Assembly: GCA_030248065.1 (NCBI GenBank)
Contig: JASAMV010003052.1
Location: 62,001-126,000 of the forward strand
Direction of reading: 5' to 3'
DNA length: 64,000 nt
Source of the DNA: Rhynchonema sp. JSB1_4
Taxonomy: Eukaryota; Nematoda; Chromadorea; Monhysterida; Xyalidae
Shown: positions 48,147 through 57,190 of the stretch, piece after piece
How positions within the stretch are numbered: position 1 is the stretch's first letter
How the letters are laid out: each line of letters opens with the position of its first letter
Position numbers and translations under genes: made by a program
Notes under the pieces: generated by a model
Database searches by the model: none
Seen by the model: only the letters and a program-made list of their open reading frames with translations
Told to the model about the DNA's origin: nothing

Positions 48147-50208
48147 TTATGACAAATCCGGCAGGATCGCTTCATCCCACGGGCCGTGAATGGTGCTGAA
48201 GTAAACATATGATGTGAATCAGTGTAGTTCCTGGGGGGGAGGGGGTCCCCCTTGGGTACACTATCTCCCCCTCAGGTGGTACACTATCCCCCTATCTTCC
48301 CCTCCGGGTACACTATCTCCCCCAATTTTTGCCTAAAATAGGCATTTTTAGGCCTAAAATGGGCATTTTTAGACCAAAAAATGAGCGATTTTCAGGTCAA
48401 TGTTCTCAAAAGTGGCCAAAATACCCTTTTTCTGAAGAATTTTTTCCAAAAAGGGGCAAAAATAGGTCAAATTTTCTACCTCAAAAAGTGACTTTTTCCT
48501 GAATTTGGGTCTCCCCCCTTCCCCCCCTCGGGGGTACACTATCTCCCCCTCCGAAAAAAACGGAGGGTCCGCTATCTCCCCCTCCGGACCAGGAACTACA
48601 CTGATGTGAATAACAAAATTGCAAAAAGAGACAAATACCCAGAAAAAGGTTTCAAAAAGTAAATGGCCAAACCTTTTCAAAGGTTGCATCAGCACAAGCA
48701 GCGCTGGACAGAACAATGTGAGAAACAGCAGCGATCCGAGTATGAGACAGGCGGCCACCGCCGACAATTGCCATACCGCTGCTAGCAAGACAACGGCAAA
48801 GAACAACGTCAGAATCGGCAAATTGTCTCGATTTTCAGCAACGAACTGCTTCTTGTTTATTGGGCCCGCGTGCATCATAGCCTTTCGACAGCTCGGCCAA
48901 AATGCGAATAATAACAAGGCAGCCGCCAATAGTGTGAAAGCAGCTTCGTTCTCGGATAATCGCGACACGAGACACACGACGGCGAACACTGCGGCGTTGA
49001 GAGAGAAGGACGAACTGACACTGGAAAACGAATATTTTCAAATTATTTTTCGCATTTACTTTTATGATTCCATTTCTTTGCTCTGAAAAAACAACCGTCC
49101 AAAAACACGTAAACAGTCAACTAACACCGGGGCATCCACGCCATAATCGTGGAAAGCGAGATGTAACACGAACGCAGTGGTCACCATCGCATGTATAGTG
49201 TCCGTGCTCACAGTGGCCGTGAGTGTGCGCAACACAGGCGACAGCGCGTAGCCGAAACCAACGAACAACATTAGGGTGAGCAACATAGTCGAGACTGAAA
49301 CGCGTGAAGAATCGAGCAAGATGTAACCTGGATGCATATATTATCCCGCTGTGAAACATTAATAATGGCGAGTAGAAATGGCAACAAAACCCTGCTTTGC
49401 ACCTAACGTCCTGAACTTTAGGTGCAAAAACAATTTTTAGGCGCAAATTGGACCTAAAATGTCCACAAAATCCATGCCAACGACGGACCTCGTTTCGCAT
49501 TTATCGGATGTTCAAAATGAGCGACGAGCGCGACATTAACGCAGGCGACAACGGCCAACAGTGATTGCCAACCGATCAGATTGTCACGAATGCAGACGAA
49601 CAGCAGAACGTAGAGGAACACCACGCACAGCTGGTGCACCGGATACATCGAACCACGCACGCACTCGGCGAACGTGTACGTTTGCGCGGTCACTGCAAAA
49701 GGGGAATGAATAAAGGCACAGTCTGCGCCAAACGGGACGATCTATTTCGTCATACGACATGAAGGTCATCTTCATCTATCATCTGTGAATGACAACCATA
49801 GTTTTTTTTTCAAAATTGACTGGGTGCAACTTGCACCTAATATGTCAAATTCTAGGTGCAAATTTGTTTTATGAACAAAGTGTGAAAAATCTAGGTGCAA
49901 GTTGCACCTAACCTCCAGTTTTTAGGTGCAATTCTGAAAATTGTCTAAAAAGTGTCTAAAAAAACCTATGATGACAACCCCTAATCCCAAAAATGTGAGC
50001 GGCTCGAGTTTTGCCCTGCGGCTTGGCATCAGCGCGGTTTACTTTCAAATTCGATGTGGTTCCTCTACGAACTCTGCTTGTTCATCACCTTACCGTTGGT
50101 TTGCAATCTGTGCATAAACTCAGGACCGCTGTAGTTGTCCGGATAGTCCTGTTGTTCGTAGAGTATGCGACGCCATGCTTTTCGAGTTGTTGTCACCTTC
50201 GACGGCAT
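48147..50208 (-). CDS. PIGC: PIG-C, GPI-GlcNAc transferase subunit
   Basis: Five exons: 50208-50094, 49692-49489, 49294-49126, 49020-48673, 48195-48147. They total 885 nt (294 aa), close to the animal family length, with all phases consistent. PIG-C is a subunit of the ER-membrane complex that adds GlcNAc to phosphatidylinositol, the first step of GPI-anchor synthesis. Diagnostic motifs run in order: RRILYEQQDYPDNY near the N-terminus, FGYALSPVLRTLTATVSTDT, the HLAFHDYGVDAPV segment, NAAVFAVVCLVSRL, and the C-terminal IHGPWDEA on its own 49-nt exon. There are about eight hydrophobic segments. Reading straight on from exon 4 would run into the hAT MITE at 48220-48603. Splicing at AAAAG|GTTTGG removes it and recovers the conserved C-terminus. 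Confidence 0.95.
48220..48603. mobile_element. hAT MITE family A, copy 1 (in PIGC intron 4)
   Basis: The ends are CAGTGTAGTTCCTGG and the exact inverse. A perfect 8-bp duplication ATGTGAAT flanks it (48212-48219 and 48604-48611). The subterminal parts repeat GGTACACTATCTCCCCC-type words. The core is A/T-rich with repeated CCTAAAATGGGCATTTTTAG. It has no coding capacity and lies 24 bp upstream (in gene sense) of the PIGC last-exon acceptor. Confidence 0.95.
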
Positions 50209-50584
50209 TGTGGTGACGTAAACGTATAGATCAGTGTTGTGAATTGGAAGTGCAAATGACTTCGCACAGTAAAACTGGGGCTGTCTGTCCTTGCTTTGTT
50301 TCGTGGATTGTGTGTGGAACGCTGAATTTCCTGGGGACTGAAAACAAGTTTTTATTCAGAACACAACTCACGTTGTCCATTTTTTCAAAAAAACTGTACG
50401 TGACGCATTGTCGTCTTGTCCACTTGTCGGAAATAAAATCCCCAAAAATTGATCCCGGAGTTTTGGTCAGTCGGGCCGGGCCGAGGTTACAGTGACAAAC
50501 TAAAAAAACCGCTTTTTTGAAGAAAAAAACGGAAAAAACCCGTATTTTTTGAGTCTGGTAATTTTCGAAAATAAGCATGGGCAC

Positions 50585-50942
50585 AGTACCCAATACCACC
50601 CAATACCCAGTACCTGGGATTGGGTTGGGTGTGGTATTGGGTACCCAATACTGACTCAATACCTGGTATTGGTATTGGGTATTGAGTGGCGCGCTTGGTA
50701 TTGGGTATTGGGTGGGGGCGATTCCATGCAGGCAATACCAAAATGACCCATAAGTTGTCAAATTTTTCTAGTTTTTCCCTCAAATTGATGGTTTCTGATC
50801 AGAAATGCCAAAGTCAAAGAAGAAAAGGTGCGTCTGTTTCTTTTTTAGAACTGGAATGGAAACAGAATCTAGACCGCCCCCCCCGCCCAGTTATGGGTGG
50901 GCACAATACCCAATACTAATACCACCCAACACCAATACCAGC
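50585..50942. repeat. GGTATTGGGTATTGG-rich element, left part
   Basis: Dense imperfect repeats of ACCCAATACC/GGTATTGGGT in both orientations. The right part of what seems to be the same element resumes at 51651, after other insertions. This element type creates long but spurious open frames on the minus strand. Confidence 0.7.
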
Positions 50943-51257
50943 AATGGTGTAGCTGGGGGGGGGGAGTGGGGGGTCCCCCCCTAGGTACAGTAGGTAGGTT
51001 GCCGCCCCTCACCTGGTACAGCAGGTAGGTTGCCGCCCCTCCCCTGGTACAGTAGGTAGGTTGCCGCCCCACCTAACTTTTTACCAAAAACATTCATTTT
51101 TGGCTTAAAATTGCATAAAATTAGCATATTTGTCTGCAAAGTGTTTTAGGCCACATTTTCTTCAGTATTTAGACATAAAAAATTTCGGTTTCCAGATGAC
51201 CCCCCCCCAAGTGGTACGACCCCCCTAGCTCGGCTGGTACCGTAGGTAGGTTGCCGC
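50943..51257. mobile_element. Partial element with GGTACAGTAGGTAGGTTGCCGCC words
   Basis: It begins GGTGTAGCTGGGG and carries three tandem copies of a word of about 30 bp (GGTACAGTAGGTAGGTTGCC plus GCCCCTC), then an A/T-rich core and one more copy. Its right TIR is absent: family A copy 2 starts directly at 51258. The architecture is as in families A and B. Confidence 0.6.
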
Positions 51258-51650
51258 CAGTGTAGTTCCTGGGGGGGGAGGGGGGCCCCCCTAAGGTACA
51301 CTAACCGCCGCGACCAAGGTACACTAGTAAACTAACCGCCGCGCCAGGTACACTAACCGCCTCAATTTTTGCCCAAAATAGGCATTTTTAGGCCTAAAAT
51401 GGGCATTTTTAGGCCCAAAATGGGTGATTTTTAGGTAGATGTTGTCAGAAATCGCCAATATACCCTTTTTATGAAGAATTTTTTCCAAAAAGGGCCAAAA
51501 ATCGGTCAAATTTTCTACCCCAAAAAGTGACTTTTTCCTGGATTTGGGTCTTCCCCCCCCCCCCTTCCCCCCCCAGGGAGGTACACTAACCGCCGCACGG
51601 AAAAAAGGGGTAGGTACACTAACCGCCGCGCCGGACCAGGAACTACACTG
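51258..51650. mobile_element. hAT MITE family A, copy 2
   Basis: The ends are CAGTGTAGTTCCTGG and its inverse, with the family A core. The subterminal word is GGTACACTAACCGCC rather than the TATCTCCCCC form. The flanks do not match (GTTGCCGC against GGGTATTG), so one side was rearranged after insertion. Confidence 0.88.
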
Positions 51651-51965
51651 GGGTATTGGGTATTGGTCTTAGTTATGGTTTGGTATTGGGTTTTTGGGCT
51701 GGTATTGGGTTGGTATTGGGTTAGTATTGGGTTTGGTATTGGTTTGGTATTGGGTTTTGAGTCAGGTTTTGGGTTTGGTATTGGTTTTTTCTGGATTAGT
51801 ATTGGGTATTGGTTTTGACCCAATACCTGGGCTAACCCAATACCAATACCCAATACCAATACCAGGCCAGCTTCAATACCAATACCCAATACCAGAATTA
51901 GACCCAATACCAATACCAAACACTGGTATTGGCATTGGTATTGGGTGGTATTGGGTATTGGGTAT
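51651..51965. repeat. GGTATTGGGTATTGG-rich element, right part
   Basis: Continuous imperfect GGTATTGGGTT units, then the inverse ACCCAATACC units near the right end. It is followed by AAAAACCGTTTTTTT stretches (51975-52020) resembling family E. It is probably the other half of the element at 50585-50942. Confidence 0.65.
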
Positions 51966-52381
51966 ACTGGCAGGCGGAAAAAAAACCGGTTTTTTTTCCG
52001 AAAAAAAAACCGTTTTTTTTCCGAGACCCGAATACTTTTCCATTTATTTTTCCGTGGGTATCTTTTCGGTTTTTGATCGGAAAAATATCGGTACTTTATC
52101 AAATTCAAATTCAAATTTTATCTGCAAGCTTACGCGAAGACCTTCACAAGATCCGGAAAAACCCTTAAATTAAAACAGTGTTAATAACAAAGAATGTGAA
52201 CATGAATGAAAAAAAACGACAATGGAAACGCACCGGTGAGATTAGACCAATCAAACGAGCCAAACTAGCGCAACCAACACGCAACAACGGCAAATTCAGC
52301 AACGGATGACGTTGACGAGAACGAGAATACGATTTTAAATATTGATGATGATCTGAAAGCAGCAACCCAGTGACTGAGGAG

Positions 52382-52768
52382 CAGTGTAGTTCCTGGGGGG
52401 GGGAGGGGGGGTCCCCCCCCCCTAAGGTACACTAACAAGGTACACTAGTACACTAACCGCCGCGCCAGGTACACTAACCGCCTCAATTTTTGCCTAAAAT
52501 TGGCATTTTTAGGCCTAAAATGGGCATTTTTAGGCCTAAAATGAGTGATTTTTAGGTCAATGATGTCAAAAGTCGCCAAAATACCCTTTTTATGAAGAAT
52601 TTTTTCCAAAAAGGGCCAAAAATCGGTCAAATTTTCTACCCCAAAAAGTGACTTTTTCCTGGATTTGGGTCTTCCCCCCCCCTTCCCCCCCCAGGGAGGT
52701 ACACTAACCGCCGCACGGAAAAAAGGGGTAGGTACACTAACCGCCGCGCCGGACCAGGAACTACACTG
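52382..52768. mobile_element. hAT MITE family A, copy 3
   Basis: Exact family A ends with a perfect 8-bp duplication CTGAGGAG (52374-52381 and 52769-52776). The subterminal words are all of the ACTAACCGCC type, as in copy 2. It sits right beside the 3' end of the reverse-transcriptase fragment. Confidence 0.95.
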
Positions 52769-52777
52769 CTGAGGAGA

Positions 52778-53527
52778 TCAGTCAACGACGGCTGAAAATT
52801 TTGAGTTAATGTGGCAAGAAACTACGCCTCGACCACGTGAGTTTAGTTTAGTTTTAAAGGCCGCAATTGAGGCAGCAGAGACGACGCCCTCTGGTAGCCT
52901 GTTCCAGAGGTCCACGACACGATAGGCCCAGTACCCGGACAAGTCCGCACCCGCGCCATGGACTCGACACAAACTGTGGGAGTGCCCTCGGGTTGGGCGG
53001 CCGGTGTCACGAGATGGAAAGAAGGATTCCTTGGTTACCCCAGGTATGTGACCGTGAATGACCTTGTACACAAGCACAAGATCGTTCACGGTCCGGCGAT
53101 AAATTAGGGGGTCTAAATTTAGGGCATGCAAACGCTGTTCGTAAGACAGTGTCTGCATGCCAGGTAAATAGTAAGTGAACCGACGTTGAATTTTTTCAAC
53201 GTTTTTAGCTAAAGTGACATTTTGAGGGGACCAAATGGACATGGAAAATTCCAGTAAAGGGCGGACATAGGCCAAATAAAGTTTTCGGAGGAAGTCGAGA
53301 TTTCGACTGTGAAAGTTTCGGCGGATGGTCTTCTCCATTCTGCTGGCGTCAGCCACAATTTTACCAATATGTGACTCAAACTTTAAGTTTTGTTGGTCTA
53401 TTAAGACACCCAAGTCCCGGACATGGGGTGGAGAAATAATCTGCTCATTTATCCCAATTTTTCCAAAAAATTGTAATGCAAAACTGATGAGTTTTTCGAT
53501 TTCAGTGAAAAATTGGCTCGAGCACAA
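52778..53527 (-). pseudogene. Non-LTR retrotransposon reverse-transcriptase C-terminus, 5'-truncated
   Basis: This 249-residue frame matches the C-terminal region of CR1/Jockey-type retrotransposon polyproteins. It has the connection after the palm domain with VRDLGVLIDQQNLKFESHI, then RNLDFLRKLYLAYVRPLLEF and IEKIQRRFTYYLPGM. Further on come SYEQRLHALNLDPLIYRR and the tail motif VVDLWNRLPEGVVSAASIAA. The fingers, the catalytic FADD-type palm and the endonuclease are missing. A stop lies just upstream of the first residue, so this is a dead 5'-truncated copy. It lies between family A copies 3 and 4. The exact clade is uncertain. Confidence 0.85.
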
Positions 53528-53620
53528 AAATTAACCGACCCAAAATGGGCCAAAAAGCGTGTAAACCAAGTGTTTTCGACTGACTTCAACACTCTTCAAG
53601 ACAGTGTTGTTCCTGGGGGC

Positions 53621-53993
53621 CAGTGTAGTTCCTGGGGGGGGGGGAGGGGGGTCCCCCCCTCGGGTACGCTATCTCCCCCTCGGGTGGTACACTATCCCCC
53701 TATCTCCCCCTCCGGGTACACTATCTCCCCCAATTTTTGCCTAAAATGGGCATTTTTAGGCCTAAAATGTGCGATTTTCAGGTCAATCTTCTCAAAAGTC
53801 GCCAAAATACCCTTTTTATGAAGATTTTTTTCCAAAAAGGGGCAAAAATAGGTCAAATTTTCAACATCAAAAAGTGACTTTTTCCCGAATTTGGGTCTTC
53901 CCCCCCCTTCCCCCCCCTCGGGGGTACACTATCTCCCCCTCCGAAAAAAACGGGGGGTCCGCTATCTCCCCCTCCGGACCAGGAACTACACTG
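53621..53993. mobile_element. hAT MITE family A, copy 4 (nested in Y)
   Basis: Exact family A ends with a perfect 8-bp duplication CTGGGGGC (53613-53620 and 53994-54001). The words are of the ACTATCTCCCCC type, as in copy 1. Confidence 0.95.
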
Positions 53994-54036
53994 CTGGGGG
54001 CTGGGGGGGTGGGAGGGTCCCCCCCTCGGGTACGTC

Positions 54037-54492
54037 CAGTGTTGGAGGTGGGGGGGGGGGCTGGGGGGGGAAGCCCCCCCCCAGTACAGTAGGTATCCCC
54101 CCCTCGCCTGGTACAGTAGGTATCCCCCCCGATGTTTGGCATGGTACAGTAGGTATCCCCCCCGATGGTCACCCCGGTACAGTAGGTATCCCCCCCGATT
54201 TTGCCCCAAAAGTGCCAATTTTTGACCAAAATGGCCGAAATTAGTGCAAAATCAGTGGATTTTACCTCAAATTACCCGAAATTCGCGCGCTACGCGCGCA
54301 AATACTACGTTTTCACACGATTCCACACATAATAAACACATAAAAAATTTTCACCCCAAAACCTAACCCCCCCAAACCCCCCCCCTAGGTACATAACCCC
54401 CCCCAGGCCATCGGCTCTGGTACAGTAGGTATCCCCCCCTCTCCGAGCGCGGTACAGTAGGTATCCCCCCTTCCAGAGTACCTCCAACACTG
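54037..54492. mobile_element. hAT MITE family B (nested in Y)
   Basis: The ends are CAGTGTTGGAGGT and its inverse. A perfect 8-bp duplication GGTACGTC flanks it (54029-54036 and 54493-54500). The word GGTACAGTAGGTATCCCCCC is repeated four times on the left and twice on the right around an A/T-rich core. A partial second copy starts at 57659. Confidence 0.95.
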
Positions 54493-54776
54493 GGTACGTC
54501 TGTTCCCCCTCCATGGTACGCCTGCCCCACTGTTCCCCCTTCGGGTACGTCTGCTGCTGCTCCCCCAATTTTTACCTAAAATAGGCAAATTTTGGCCTAA
54601 AATAGGCATTTTTTGGCCTAAAATGGGTGATTTTTAGGTCAATGATGTCAAAAGTCGCCAAAATACCCTTTTTATGGAGAACTTTTTCCGAAAAGGGGCA
54701 AAAATGAGCCAAATTTTCGACCTCAAAAAATGACTTTTCTCCAAATCAGTGCTGTGGCTACTTTTGCGGGGCGGGT

Positions 54777-55654
54777 TATACTTGCGTATTTTTCCGCAAA
54801 ATATATTTTTGGAAAAAAAACCGTTTTTTTTCCGGAAAAAAAACCGTTTTTTTCCAAATATTTTTCCAATACTTAAGGATACCCATGGTCAGTGTGGTGG
54901 CAGGCCAATCGACCCAAGATACCCTAGGGGGGGGGAAGGTTTCGGACTTACTCGAGATACCCCCCAGAGGCTACCCAAGATACCCCTATGGTCCGTCAAA
55001 AGGCGAAAAAAGGCCGTTTTTTGCATGCAATTTTACTGCAAAATTGGCCTAAAAATGGGTACTTTTTGACATTTTTGCCGAAAATTGGCCAAAAATATCC
55101 ATTTTTGGGTGTTTGCGCGCGGAGCGCGCGATTTTTGGGGGTCCCGAGGTCGAAAAACACCTATTTTTGCCTTTGAAAACCATAAATCTACTTACTCGAG
55201 ATACCCTTTGGGGTCGGCTCGAGATAGATACCCTTCCCCCCCCATCCCCCCCCCTAAGGGTTGACTCGAGATAGATACCCCTTAGGGGGGGGGGAATCCC
55301 CCCCCCCCCCCCCCCCCCCCCCAGCCACTACAGTGCCCATGGTCCAAAAACGCCTATTTTGGAGAAAATTTTGTCGGGAAATGGCCTGAAACAGGCTAAA
55401 AATGCACTTGGAGTTTAAAAAGTGCTCATTTTGAACTGTTTAGCACCGATTTACATTGGTTTTGACAACATTCTTTCGCAACCTTTGAAAATATTTCGGA
55501 AATTTTTGGAAAAACACGTTTTTTTTTCAAAAGTTGCCACATGGAAAAATTTCCGGAATAATAAAAACGTATTTTTCCGGGCCTCGGAAAAAAAACGGTT
55601 TTTTTTCGGTTTTTTTTTCGGAAAAAAACGGTTTTTTTCCGGCCCGCAAGTATA
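54777..55654. mobile_element. hAT-like family E, copy 1, interrupted by D
   Basis: The ends are TATACTTGCG and CGCAAGTATA. An 8-bp duplication GGGCGGGT flanks it (54769-54776 and 55655-55662). The interior is full of GGAAAAAAAACCGTTTTTTT words. Removing D and one copy of its target leaves 424 bp, the exact length of the uninterrupted copy at 59461-59884. Confidence 0.95.
54890..55335. mobile_element. hAT-like family D, innermost nested element
   Basis: The left end CAGTGTGGTGGC and right end GCCACTACAGTG are imperfect inverses. An 8-bp duplication CCCATGGT flanks it (54882-54889 and 55336-55343). The copy of E at 59461 shows the unoccupied site CCCATGGTCC, which proves the insertion. The word ACTCGAGATACCCC repeats at both subterminal ends. 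A long C run (about 55288-55322) adjoins the right end. Confidence 0.92.
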
Positions 55655-55997
55655 GGGCGGGTAGGGTACATAGGTGGAAAAAATCGGGGCGGGTAGGGGG
55701 GTAGTGTACCTGGGATCTTGGGGGGGGGAAGATTTTTCGGGGCGGGTAGGGTACAACACAAGTTTTTTCGCGTGCCTGTTTTTATGTACTAAAAAGTACA
55801 TATATCGCGCGCAGCGCGAAATTTTTTGCACTTTTTAGGGTTTTCGGTCGAAATTTGGGCATTTTTGACCGAAAAATGGGCATTTTGGGGGTAAAAATCA
55901 GGGCGGGTAGGGTACCAGGGCGGGGCGGGTAGGAGGGTAGGGTACCAGAGCGGGGCGGGTAGGGGGTAGCGTACCAGGCCGGGGCGGGTAGGGTACC

Positions 55998-56112
55998 ATT
56001 GGGGGGGCGGGGGGGGGGGGGGGGAGGGGAAAAAAGAAAAAAAGGGAGGGGAAAAAGAAAAAAAAAGAAAAGAAGAGGAAAAGGGGGGGGAAAAAAAAAA
56101 AAAAAAAAAAAA
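55998..56112. repeat. Poly-G then A/G-rich homopurine tract
   Basis: Over 100 bases of G runs followed by GGGGAAAAAG-type blocks and an A run of more than 20. It could form triplex or G4 structures. It also marks where element F loses its right end, so a collapse or sequencing artefact is possible. Confidence 0.8.
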
Positions 56113-56655
56113 CAAAAAGGGAAACACCAACCCCAGGACTCTAAATTAATTTTTTCAATAATTTGCTAAATACAACAGTCACACAATGCTCTCGCATCCC
56201 TAACATGTCCGTCAAACAAAGCACACAAGCAGTTACCGTAAAGTTCACAATGACGAAACGAAACATCTTTTTATCGATAGCGAGAATGGTTATCAGAACG
56301 ATCAGTCTTGCATTTCATCAACGTATGATGCCAGTTAAAGCTGGAAGCTGCACGATTTCCTGATCTACGAGCCTTCAAAATTTTCCAAACCGGTCACCTC
56401 TGCTGTAGAATAACCAAGTACATCCGATAACAAAGAGCAACTGCGCCCAATGTCTGAATCACCACCACTGCAGTGGATCATCCCATTTACGCAAACCCTA
56501 GATACAGTCTTACCATAGTTTCCTATTGGTTTCCATTAGCTATGTTTTCATGCCAATTCGATTTCGATGTCACACCACTGTTTGCTTTTCGTTTGCGTCG
56601 AATTAATGAATGAAATCAAAACAACACTTCCAGAGGTATAGCTTGGTCCTGAACC

Positions 56656-56690
56656 AAGGCTTGGGCTTAAGCTTGAGCTTAGGCTTAGGA
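56656..56690 (+). repeat. Degenerate TTAGGC-like units
   Basis: A short run of GGCTTGGGCTTAAGCTTGA followed by GCTTAGGCTTAGG matches decayed TTAGGC repeats, in the orientation opposite to the array at 42939-43012. Too short to be certain. Confidence 0.5.
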
Positions 56691-57190
56691 ACTCTCCATC
56701 AAACAATTAGGTTGAATACACGCGGAGCATATACAGTACATGTAAAACATGCGTAGTAAGTCTTCCTGGGAAACGGCCCTGGGGGAAGGCTCACCACGGA
56801 GAGTCCGTTCATCCGCTTTATTTTCAAATCCACAATGAGTCTTCCCTCCCAGAGCCTCCACAGCATGAACTGATAACACTGGTGGTAATGAGGCTTCCAT
56901 TAACCCGATGTGCGATCGTGAATGATGGTGACATGCTGCGGTCGCGGATCGCAAAAAAATTTGAATTACCGATACGGTAGCTGACTCAAACTGACGCACA
57001 CGAATCCAACGCAGGAAGACAAATGATCACAAAAGAAAATTAAGAAAACCAAACGCCAAGCCAAACGGGCTTGTTTGTGTTTGCTCTTGCTGATTGCTTT
57101 TCTATGAACTGCTTGTTGAGATGTCTATTTTGTTGTTTATGCGTCAGATAAATTTGCCGTCCGTCTGCCCACCGGTTCTGACCGACGACG

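Larger units (their letters stand above)
53602..54746. mobile_element. Outer host element Y (CAGTGTTGTTCC left end)
   Basis: It starts CAGTGTTGTTCCTGG at 53602, a variant of the family A terminus. It resumes after each insertion: 54002-54036, then 54501-54746 with family-A-like core sequence. Its subterminal word is GGTACGTCTGTTCCCCC. It is interrupted by family A copy 4, by element B and finally by element F at 54747. Its right end was not found. Confidence 0.75.
54747..56110. mobile_element. Family F element, copy 1, right end lost
   Basis: It starts CAGTGCTGTGGCTACTTTTG, like copy 2 at 57517, and is inserted in Y after CTCCAAAT. The word GGGGCGGGTAGGGTACC recurs after the inner insertion (55655-56000). 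The sequence then degrades into G runs and A/G runs (55998-56112), and no right TIR is visible. It contains element E copy 1. Confidence 0.75.

Noticed and set aside
48369..48672. Extension of PIG-C exon 4 into the hAT MITE
   Set aside because: The frame stays open by chance. Splicing to 48195 recovers the conserved IHGPWDEA terminus and the correct length.
50231..52114. Long minus-strand frames of 176 and 199 residues
   Set aside because: They are low-complexity translations of the GGTATTGGG and AAAACCGTTTT repeats (PIPNTQYQ-type and KKNRFF-type), with no domain and no splice partners.
53853..54244. Frames on both strands rich in Gly, Tyr, Pro and Ser
   Set aside because: They are translations of the GGTACAGTAGGTATCCCC words of element B and carry no protein signature.
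50943..54500. CRISPR-like array from the regular short words
   Set aside because: The host is eukaryotic, the spacing is irregular, there are no unique spacers, and the words lie inside TIR elements with target duplications.
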